Shown piece by piece: positions 50,058-57,382 of a stretch of DNA of 64,000 nt (position 1 is its first letter; the number at the start of each line of letters is the position of its first letter). Origin of the DNA: Cytobacillus citreus (GTDB lineage: Bacteria; Bacillota; Bacilli; Bacillales; Cytobacillaceae). The DNA lies in contig NZ_JAGYPM010000007.1 in the NCBI RefSeq assembly GCF_018343665.1, positions 1 through 64,000 on the forward strand. Direction: 5' to 3'. Made by a program: the position numbers and the translations under genes. The notes under the pieces are model-generated. The model was not told where the DNA came from, searched no databases, and worked only from the letters and a program-made list of their open reading frames with translations.

Positions 50058-50555
50058 TTAGGACCAATCAACGCCACCCCAAGAGGATTGCAACTTTCGC
50101 AACAGAACAATTTGGCCGAGATGATACGTATCGTGCATCATGATATTGCTGAGTAAACGCTCAACAGAGTACCTGTTAGCTGCATACGGAGCTTTTACCT
50201 TTTCATCGTCAAGGTCCGCAATGACCGTTTTTAATTTATTCATGACTTCATTAAGGCGCTGCACTGTCTGGGCCCACCCAATTTCGTCTTCTGGATCCCC
50301 CGGATTTCCAAAGGTTTCTTCATTGTCTTCTGCCTTATGCGGATTCTCTGTGCCCTTAATTCGATGGATTACGTCTTCATTGCAAAATATCAAGTGGTTG
50401 ACAATCTGCCAAATCGAATTGCTGGTTCCCGAACTTGTCCAAGCTGCCTCAGCTGCGATGACTCCATGAAGCGCCTGATCCATGGATGCAAACCACTCAT
50501 TCTCATAGCAATGCATGTCGAGTTGTTCTAAAAACATTTTGGCTACAACTTGCAT
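50058..50555 (-). CDS. DinB superfamily protein
   Basis: 165 aa. DinB features: SNSIWQIVNHLIFCNEDVIH with the first His, and MMHDTYHLGQIVLLRKLQSS, the standard C-terminal HxxYH block. ATG 50555 follows GAGGAG. It has a higher GC content than most neighbours, suggesting separate origin. Fifth DinB-superfamily gene in the window; function probably thiol-dependent detoxification, not demonstrable from sequence. Confidence 0.88.
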   Translation of the reverse strand: MQVVAKMFLEQLDMHCYENEWFASMDQALHGVIAAEAAWTSSGTSNSIWQIVNHLIFCNEDVIHRIKGTENPHKAEDNEETFGNPGDPEDEIGWAQTVQRLNEVMNKLKTVIADLDDEKVKAPYAANRYSVERLLSNIMMHDTYHLGQIVLLRKLQSSWGGVDWS

Positions 50556-50980
50556 AAAATCAATCTCCTCACTGTTTAGTGTAATCTTTCAAAGTTAAAA
50601 GTCATGAAAAAATCTGATTATAGTATAAATTAATCGTTCCTAAAAAGGTTATAGAAGGGTAATCCGAATCGTCCGGGTGACGATAACAATAATCCTCAAA
50701 CGATTTCAAAAAAGCCATTCATACGCATCAAAATCATCTTCATTTGCTACTGTCGTCCATGTAACGAAAAAATGTTCTCAATGAAATCCTCCAATCATTT
50801 ATTTTGAGAATACAACAAAACCATGATCACTATGACTTATTCGTCTCATCCAGCTTTTATTCCTTCATCACGACAAATAAAGTACCCTATAGGGCAGACC
50901 TTTTTAAGTGTCTACTCTATAGGGTACATTTTATTTTTCTGGTTGGCCTGTTGGCTAAACGACATACCTGGCCTTTGATT
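50556..50980. other. Remnants and a hairpin
   Basis: At 50740-50800 the minus strand gives LRTFFRYMDD, with upstream CATTTATTTT..., like the start of the DinB gene at 28171, so a DinB 5' end was left here. GTACCCTATAG (50882-50892) and CTATAGGGTAC (50917-50927) make a terminator-like hairpin. No intact gene. Confidence 0.4.
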
Positions 50981-51256
50981 TTATAAGTGGCTTAATTCAT
51001 ATAATGCTTTGGCATAGATGGCTGTCGCTTTGATTAAATCATCGATTTCTATAAATTCATCAATTTGGTGAGAGCTATCTACCTTACCATGGAAAAGCGC
51101 ACCGTAAGCCACTGCATTTTTCATTAACGCTGCATATGTTGTTCCCCCGCCCGATGTTAAAAGTGTGGGTTCATCCCCTGTAATCGATTGATAAGCCGAT
51201 TGTAGTGTTTTAATCATTGGATGATCGGCAGGGATATTTATAAGGACGTTGTTCAA
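50981..51256 (-). pseudogene. PepV (M20 dipeptidase) C-terminal fragment, copy 2
   Basis: 91 codons: NIPADHPMIKTLQSAYQSIT, LLTSGGGTTYAALMKNAVAY, VDSSHQIDEFIEIDDLIKAT and the natural end ALYELSHL-stop. A three-base insertion (GGTT) distinguishes it from 27394-27582. The 5' end meets the core TTCAATTATACTGGCCC-GATTGTTG at the same point as copy 1. About one fifth of the enzyme; lacks the metal site. Confidence 0.85.
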
Positions 51257-51342
51257 TTATACTGGCCCGATTGTTGAATAGTGGAAAATGAGAAATAACT
51301 ACAAAAATAACACCTTATTTATTGTGCTAAAGCACCCGTTAG
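51244..51342. repeat. Array site, B then A core
   Basis: TTCAATTATACTGGCCC-GATTGTTGAATAG; TGTGCTAAAGCACCC-GTTAG. The spacer matches the one before the GNAT cassette (13103-13155) with a few changes. Confidence 0.7.
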
Positions 51343-51541
51343 CCATCCATGCAGCACAAAATCAGTGCTGCACCACAGAGAATGAAAATGGTGAGGAAGT
51401 GTTAATACTGATAATGACCTTAATCCAGTCAACCCTAATCCATAGACTTATTAATTAACGCTCTTCTCTTTTTTTACCGATTGAGCAGGGGCTTCTTAAG
51501 TAATGTCATTTTTCTAATCTTAAAGAAACTTATTTTCATGG
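51343..51541. mobile_element. MITE-like element, copy 2
   Basis: 199 bp, same ends as copy 1 (CCATCCATGCAGCAC ... TTTTCATGG) and about 85-90 % identical by eye, again following GTTAG and followed by TAGTTTAAGTG, that is, the right half of the split core. Confidence 0.7.
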
Positions 51542-51573
51542 TAGTTTAAGTGAATTGGTTCACAATTCCCATT

Positions 51574-51818
51574 CTATTCCATTATCTCGCCTGAATAAAC
51601 CTTTAATTTTTCCTTAGCAACTGCCATTGCACTGTTCAGGTTGTCAGTAAGTGAAAAGTCATTAGACCTTTGTAGCCAAGTTTCCCATTCACTATCCCAA
51701 AAATAAACATCAATTTCCAATAGCCCGTCTCTCAAACGTTTATTAATTTCAGCTTTATACTCCTTACTTGGTGAGTATATTTCTTTAACAAGTTCAAGTA
51801 TAATTCTACACTCCCCTA
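51574..51818 (-). CDS. Hypothetical protein without clear start
   Basis: About 80 codons: CRIILELVKEIYSPSKEYKA, RLRDGLLEIDVYFWDSEWET, DNLNSAMAVAKEKLKVYSGE, ending IME-stop. AGGGGAG near 51812 could serve an ATT or ATA start, but no ATG, GTG or TTG follows at the right distance, so the 5' end may be lost. Soluble, helical; unknown family. Confidence 0.4.
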
Positions 51819-51844
51819 TGAATGGGTTTTAATCGCAACTGCTG

Positions 51845-51892
51845 GTTTGACTCTTGCCCCCCAATAATTTAAGTAGAATTACTCACAAACAC
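51845..51892. repeat. Array core, type A
   Basis: TGACTCTTGCCCCCC-AATAATTTAAGTAG with CTCACAAAC. Confidence 0.55.
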
Positions 51893-51933
51893 TGGTTTAG
51901 GTATACTTTATAAGGAAACATTCAACTTCCCTA

Positions 51934-52365
51934 TCAAAATGAAATCATAGCTCCTCGTTCATCAAATACAGAGTCTGGGTTCCAAGCAACCTCCCAAAGG
52001 TTGTTTTCAGGATCCGAAAAATAAGCTGTTCTTCCTCCCCAAAATGCATCACTTGGTTCTCTTAAAATATTTCCACCTACTTTTCTAATAGCATGGATTG
52101 TTGTGTCAACTTCTTCAGGTTTATCTACGTTGATGGCTAAAGCCACACCACGAAAGGTATCTACACTTTGTTTAATTTCAACTCCTGCATCCTTTGCCAA
52201 TTCCTCAATAGGAAAGATTGAAAGAATAACACCCGCCGTTTTAAAGGCAGCGTAATTATCGGAACTTATCTCTGTTTCTTCCCATCCTAAACTTTTATAA
52301 AACGAACGTAAAATTGGCAAATTGAACGCACCAACAGTAATCAAGCTAACTCTTTGCAATACCAT
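51934..52365 (-). CDS. VOC superfamily (glyoxalase-like) protein
   Basis: 143 aa with two beta-alpha-beta-beta-beta modules: VSLITVGAFNLPILRSFYKS, NYAAFKTAGVILSIFP, then TTIHAIRKVGGNILREPSDA, FWGGRTAYFSDPENNLWEVAWN. The end FxDPENNLWEVAWNP is characteristic of small VOC proteins that bind or modify small toxins. AAGGAGG before ATG 52365. Cassette gene; substrate unknown. Confidence 0.88.
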   Translation of the reverse strand: MVLQRVSLITVGAFNLPILRSFYKSLGWEETEISSDNYAAFKTAGVILSIFPIEELAKDAGVEIKQSVDTFRGVALAINVDKPEEVDTTIHAIRKVGGNILREPSDAFWGGRTAYFSDPENNLWEVAWNPDSVFDERGAMISF

Positions 52366-52427
52366 TAATATTACCTCCTTATTTTTATTTAATAATAATT
52401 ACAACAAAATGTTTAACTAATCCTTCT

Positions 52428-52462
52428 TTCACTACCTGCACCGTTAGTTCAATAACTTCAAC
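52428..52462. repeat. Last array core of the window
   Basis: TTTCACTACCTGCACC-GTTAGTTCAATAAC. Directly joined to the long palindrome. Confidence 0.65.
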
Positions 52463-52511
52463 TACTAGGCAGCGTTAATCCTTCTTGGATTAACGCTGCC
52501 TAGTAGTTGAA
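52457..52511. repeat. Perfect palindrome with 25-bp arms
   Basis: Arms 52457-52481 and 52487-52511 are exact complements around TTCTT. They contain AGGCAGCGTTAATCC; GCGTTAATCCTTCTT also occurs at 264-278 and 21380-21394 next to the recombinase 3' ends. Far longer than a terminator needs. Confidence 0.85.
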
Positions 52512-53207
52512 TAGGATTTTTAGTTCCTCGTTCCACACTGTTTAGGACCTTCCTTTTCAGAATTACCTTAAGGACCATCAAAATCCCGAATCTTCCGTTC
52601 CATTTGTCTGATCGGCAAATTACAGACATAAGTTAAGGCAGACATAAGAGTTTGTTATTACTTGTTTGATGTTAATCTCTTTCCCATAATAAAATACCAC
52701 TGTCATCAGCAATGACAAAATAATTGCCACTATATGAAAATCCATAGCAATACAAAAAGCCTCTAAAAAATGCGAACTCAATTTTCATTGTATCCTTCAA
52801 CAAAACAGTCCTCAAATGCAGGCTGATATATTATGTCTTCACATGGGAAAAGAGGAGATACTCTGCGTAAACTATCCCAGTATTTACTGCAGATTGGCAG
52901 AAGACTGCCGCCATACTTGCCTGCTAATTTAATCGTTTTTAAAGTAATCCATTTATGCCCTCCATTCGTGTAAATGACATTCCTTCTTGAACCTGCTCAA
53001 TCGTGGAATATCACTCTAGGAAGTTATCCACTTCTCATTAGCAGATTTTGTAAACTAGATTTGTATAAGCATTCATTTAGGCCATTATGACAAAAAAAGG
53101 TTGCAAAAAAGGCGATAAATATTTTATATTAGAGTTTATGATTTTTTTAACACTCCTAAAATCATAATCAAAATTTAAGTCATCAGGAATTTTAGGAAGG
53201 AAGTAGT
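52512..53207. other. Gene-free stretch with a frameshifted remnant
   Basis: The minus strand at about 52680-52975 reads GGHKWITLKTIKLAGKYGGS, FPCEDIIYQPAFEDCFVEGY, then in another frame FSYSGNYFVIADDSGILLWE. This looks like one small protein with a frameshift; family unknown. ATGATTTT/AAAATCAT (53139-53165) is an operator-like repeat before the EamA gene. Confidence 0.4.
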
Positions 53208-54128
53208 ATGATGAAGATGTATCTCTATCCCCTGCTAGTAATTATTGCAGCTAGCAGTTTTGGTGTTGTTTCCACCATCATAAAATTGGCCATGCGCAGT
53301 GGTTTTTCAGTGTCTGAGGCAGTTACCAGTCAGTTTTTTATCGGTTTTTGTATCGCCGTATGTATTTTCTTAGTTACAAATAGATCAAAATTTAGCTTTA
53401 AGGGTGTAAAAATTCTTATTTTTGCAGGGATTTTAACGGGGTTAACCAATATTTTATATGGTCATTCTTTGAACTTTTTGCCTGCTTCTTTGGCGGTTGT
53501 CCTGCTGTTTCAATTCACATGGATTGGCATGCTGATTTCTTGTATCTCTAAACGGCAATTTCCAAGCAGAATTGAAGCCATATCCTTACTCGTATTGGTA
53601 GCTGGAACGATACCAGCAGCAGGTTTGATTGATGTTGATTTATCCCAAATCCCTTTTCAGGGATGGCTATGGGGCTTAGCTGCTGCTATTAGTTATTCCT
53701 TCTTTTTATTTGTGAACGGAAAGGCCACTGCAAGTATGACAGCCTCTAACCGTTTAGTATGGGTTTCTTTTTCTGCTTTTATGATTACGGCGGCTTTTCA
53801 GTCTCCGGAAATTATTTGGAACGGTACGTTGTTTAACGAAGGACTTTGGATGTATGGATTGGCATTAGGGTTATTCGGCATGATTATACCTGTATTCTTA
53901 TTCACGATGGCCGTTCCTAAAGTTGGATTAGGGATGTCATCGATATTGAGTGCAATTGAATTGCCTATCGCGGTGATGGTATCCGTTATCTTATTAGACG
54001 AAACGGTTACACCTTTGCAAATCGCAGGGATCGTAATCATCATTATCGGTACGTGTTTACCAACATTGCTAAATAAAAATAGCTTGTTAAGGAAAAATAA
54101 AACATCAAAACAAACGATGTTAGGTTAA
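53208..54128 (+). CDS. EamA/DMT family transporter
   Basis: 306 aa, ten membrane helices in two EamA repeats (LLVIIAASSFGVVSTIIKLA; GWLWGLAAAISYSFFLFVNG). The drug/metabolite exporter superfamily often exports amino acids or small metabolites. The pattern IELPIAVMVSVILLDETVTP near the end is conserved. GGAAGG precedes the ATG. Lone plus-strand gene, first of the non-array chromosome on this side. Confidence 0.9.
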   Translation: MMKMYLYPLLVIIAASSFGVVSTIIKLAMRSGFSVSEAVTSQFFIGFCIAVCIFLVTNRSKFSFKGVKILIFAGILTGLTNILYGHSLNFLPASLAVVLLFQFTWIGMLISCISKRQFPSRIEAISLLVLVAGTIPAAGLIDVDLSQIPFQGWLWGLAAAISYSFFLFVNGKATASMTASNRLVWVSFSAFMITAAFQSPEIIWNGTLFNEGLWMYGLALGLFGMIIPVFLFTMAVPKVGLGMSSILSAIELPIAVMVSVILLDETVTPLQIAGIVIIIIGTCLPTLLNKNSLLRKNKTSKQTMLG

Positions 54129-54174
54129 AACCATGGAATGATGATGTTGGTAATATTTTCGGTTTACAACTGAT

Positions 54175-54351
54175 AAAAATGTTCGATTAGATAAACTGAA
54201 TACGATAACTAAAAATACTCACCATCTTAAAGAATTATATACTATTGGTGAAGAATATAAAGTTGAGTCAATAGTTGATTTAAGACATGTATGTCCTAAA
54301 TGCCATGCTAGGTTACACATAAGAAAGCCAGCCTACTCTATCGAAGATTAA
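54175..54351 (+). pseudogene. C-terminal remnant of an HNH endonuclease
   Basis: Plus strand: VRLDKLNTITKNTHHLKELY, IGEEYKVESIVDLRHVCPKCHARLH, RKPAYSIED-stop. CPxCHxxLH is the metal/zinc end of HNH nucleases of the McrA type. The N-terminal domain is gone. Confidence 0.7.
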
Positions 54352-54544
54352 CAGGCGTTTTAACAATAAAGTATTCAGTCTTTATCTGTAATTTTAGAAT
54401 TTGTTTTGCTTCAGGCAAAAGTTTTATAAAAATAGGATCCTATCCCATTTCAAAGCTGGAGACAACATCGATTTCTCTCCCAATTGCTACTCTTATTTAA
54501 GTAAGCAAGCAGAAACCGTTCTGTGTCAAGCTTGAAACGATATA

Positions 54545-54587
54545 AAAAGGACAGCCATTCATCTCATGAAGAATATGCTGTCCTTTT
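54545..54587 (-). terminator. Terminator of the sensor kinase gene
   Basis: AAAAGGACAGC pairs with GCTGTCCTTTT; T-run on both strands; 10 bp past the kinase stop. Confidence 0.75.
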
Positions 54588-54596
54588 AAACTGTAT

Positions 54597-55835
54597 TCAG
54601 GATGTCGGAATCGTAAAACTAAAAGTGGTTCCTTTCCCTTTCTCGCTTTCCACTTTAATTTTTCCATTTAATTTGCTAATCGTGCTATAAACCATCAGCA
54701 TACCGAGACCTGTTCCTTCATTTTTCGTAGAGTAATATGGTCTTCCTAATTGCGTAATTTCTTCTTTTGTCATGCCGATTCCCGTGTCGGTAATTTTTAC
54801 GACGACGGCCCTCTTTTCCTCACTCACATCGATGGTTAGAGTTCCGCCTGTGTCTCTCATGGATTCAATGGCGTTCTTAAATAAATTTATGAGACATTGT
54901 TGAATTTGATTTTTATCATACCTCAGCTTTAAGGTGTTCAGAACCCTTGTTTGAATTTGAACATCATGCATATTTGCAAAGGGTGTCATAATATTCTTTA
55001 CATATTCAGTTTCAGCTTGGAGATCGGAATATACCATGTTTTCGGATTGGGGCCTGGAAAAAGCTAAAAATTCACTTACAATGCCCTCAGCCCGTTTTAA
55101 TTCAATTAATGAATATTCGATATACTGTTTTTCCTCTTTCGTTATCTCCTGTGATTGGCCAAGTAGCTGTAGAAATCCATTCGTAACCGTAAGCGGATTT
55201 CTAATTTCATGTGCAACACTAGCTGCCATATGACTGATCACCTCTATTCTTTCCGACTGAAAAAGTAGATCTCGGGCCATACGATTGGCAATTATTTTTT
55301 CAATTAAAATCATAATAACGGCCATTACCAAAGCGTGTGTAAGTAAAGTATGGACAACCAATGTCCAGAATTCCCTATCCAACTCCGGTATATAGACAAT
55401 AAGTGTAAAATAATAGAAGATCATCGTTGACATCGCGACAATGATTGCGCACAAGATTCGTCTTTTTGGAGGCTGTTTAATAAACCATTGATGGCATAAT
55501 GGAACGACAATCAAAATAATCGTTGAAAAAGCAAGGGATTGCAAGAACCCTTCGTTTCCGATAAAAAATCGGGTTATATTTAAGACTATATAGAGCAGAA
55601 ATGTATATCTGTAACCTGCATAAAGGGCAAAAATAAGGAAAGGAATATAACGCAAATCCACAATAGAGCCAATTTCTAATTGGATCGGAAACACCATACA
55701 AAGGACCATTGTAATTGCTGCAAAAATGAAAATGATGAATTTGTTATATGTAAAAGTACGGTATTCAAAAAATATGAGAAAAATTAACACCGGAACAAGA
55801 AGGAAAAAGAAATTAATAAGTAAGGATTCTAACAC
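54597..55835 (-). CDS. 5TM-LYT sensor histidine kinase (KinB-like)
   Basis: 412 aa. Residues 1-190 hold six or so membrane helices of the 5TMR-LYT kind (YIPFLIFALYAGYRYTFLLY). HisKA has VAHEIRNPLTVTNGFLQLLG (phospho-His); HATPase has NLFKNAIESM (N box), ITDTGIGM (G1), GTGLGMLMVYSTI (G2). This is the layout of KinB-type sporulation kinases, which feed phosphate to Spo0F; no response regulator lies next to it, as is normal for orphan sporulation kinases. GTG start after AAAGGAG. Confidence 0.9.
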   Translation of the reverse strand: MLESLLINFFFLLVPVLIFLIFFEYRTFTYNKFIIFIFAAITMVLCMVFPIQLEIGSIVDLRYIPFLIFALYAGYRYTFLLYIVLNITRFFIGNEGFLQSLAFSTIILIVVPLCHQWFIKQPPKRRILCAIIVAMSTMIFYYFTLIVYIPELDREFWTLVVHTLLTHALVMAVIMILIEKIIANRMARDLLFQSERIEVISHMAASVAHEIRNPLTVTNGFLQLLGQSQEITKEEKQYIEYSLIELKRAEGIVSEFLAFSRPQSENMVYSDLQAETEYVKNIMTPFANMHDVQIQTRVLNTLKLRYDKNQIQQCLINLFKNAIESMRDTGGTLTIDVSEEKRAVVVKITDTGIGMTKEEITQLGRPYYSTKNEGTGLGMLMVYSTISKLNGKIKVESEKGKGTTFSFTIPTS

Positions 55836-56079
55836 AAAATACTCCTTTCAAAACCGCCGCAAATAGATTTTAAATCATGACTATTATAGCAATTTTCGAA
55901 TGGGAAAGTTACATAAAAATACCAGTACTAACAAGAGTTTTAAAAAGTTTTAAATAATTTCCATTTAGTTTGACAATTTATTCTTGTTCCATAAAAGATA
56001 TAGGTTACTATATAGTTCCAAAGCCCCTACTCAAAAAGCAAGGGCTTGATCCATTGTCTAACTATGCTAATTTTTAAAA

Positions 56080-57186
56080 TTACAACAATGCATCCGCCTC
56101 TACAATCTCAACCGTTAAATGCTCATTCGCAGCTAAATCGATTTCATAAGGACTTACTTCCTGATTTTCTTCATCCGTTAATATCCTAATTTCCGGTCGG
56201 CCGACGGCATTAAAATTATATTTCGAAACGATTCCTGTTCTTCCATCATTTAATTTAACTGTCAGCCCGGGAGGATAGATGGCAATACAGTTTTTAAACA
56301 AGTGAATCTGCTTGCAATCAAATTGTGTTCCGTTACCGCTATATAGGATTTCAATCCCCTGATGCGGCAGCACGGGTTTGCGGTATTCACGATGGCTTGT
56401 AACATCATCAAATACATCTGCAACAGTTATGATCTTTGCGTATTTATGAATTTCATTACTCTTTAACCCTCTTGGATATCCTGTTCCATTGATTCTTTCA
56501 TGATGCTGCAGTGCACAATGTGATACTGTGAGTGGAATCTCATGAATCTTTTTGAGATGGTTGAATCCTAATTCACAATGTGATTTGATTTGCTCGTATT
56601 CTTCTTCTGTTAATTTTCCTGGCTTATTTAATATTTCATTTGGGATATATATTTTCCCTATATCATGCAGCATAGCACCTAAGCCGATCTCTTCAATATT
56701 CTTTAGGGGCAATCCGTTTTCAATTGCCAACTGACAAGCATATATCGTTACGTTCAGACTATGAGTGTACACATGATTTTCATGGACCTTTGTCGTCGCT
56801 AATAAAATGAGTGCCGTTCGGTTTTCATTTAAACAGCTTATTAGATCTTTAAAAACCTTTTGCATACTGCGAACAGCTCTGCCAGACTTCACCATTTTTT
56901 CTAATCTTGTATTATGTGAATTCAGCCCTGCAATATCATCTAATCCTGATGTAATAATATTGGCTGCTTCCACCCGTAATTCCTCGGGAATGGCATCGAC
57001 TATTTCGATGCCTTCAGACATTTCATCCTCAACATAAATGGTATAGACATTAAATTTCTTTAATTTATCTATCAAACTATCTGTTAGATAAGTCCCCTTG
57101 GATAGAAGAACTTTTCCATTCTCGCGGTGAATCGCTTTCCCTATTCTAGTTCCAGTTTTACATCCATCCAATTTAATTAAACGCAT
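56080..57186 (-). CDS. HD-GYP domain protein (c-di-GMP phosphodiesterase)
   Basis: 368 aa. The HD-GYP domain spans about residues 130-290: HSLNVTIYACQLAI, GLGAMLHDIGKIYIPNEIL (HD), HCALQHHERINGTGYPRGLK (GYP), IITVADVFDDVTSHREYRKP. The family cleaves cyclic di-GMP. The N-terminal 120 residues have a small beta domain (GKVLLSKGTYLTDSLIDKLK), common in Bacillus members. GGAG precedes the ATG. Single gene. Confidence 0.92.
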   Translation of the reverse strand: MRLIKLDGCKTGTRIGKAIHRENGKVLLSKGTYLTDSLIDKLKKFNVYTIYVEDEMSEGIEIVDAIPEELRVEAANIITSGLDDIAGLNSHNTRLEKMVKSGRAVRSMQKVFKDLISCLNENRTALILLATTKVHENHVYTHSLNVTIYACQLAIENGLPLKNIEEIGLGAMLHDIGKIYIPNEILNKPGKLTEEEYEQIKSHCELGFNHLKKIHEIPLTVSHCALQHHERINGTGYPRGLKSNEIHKYAKIITVADVFDDVTSHREYRKPVLPHQGIEILYSGNGTQFDCKQIHLFKNCIAIYPPGLTVKLNDGRTGIVSKYNFNAVGRPEIRILTDEENQEVSPYEIDLAANEHLTVEIVEADALL

Positions 57187-57382
57187 TTTTCTTTCTTCTC
57201 CAGTTTTATGTATACTTTTTTAATTTAAGAAACTTTCTGCCTATATTATTCAATTTATTCATTAGTTAAACTGTACTAAAATTTCCGAACAAATAGTATC
57301 GAATTATGATATTTCTTGTAAAAAAATATCATCTTTTGCACAATTTATTGTCATACTTTTTTTATTGAAAAAAAAGCCCTCT

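Noticed and set aside
2473-52462. Calling the array a classical integron
   Set aside because: No IntI with its extra domain is visible and the cores do not follow the RYYYAAC...GTTRRRY rule (GTTAGTT breaks it). I keep 'integron-like' as a description only.
2473-52462. CRISPR interpretation of the repeated intergenic motifs
   Set aside because: Repeats are irregularly spaced, separated by genes, differ in sequence and there are no cas genes.
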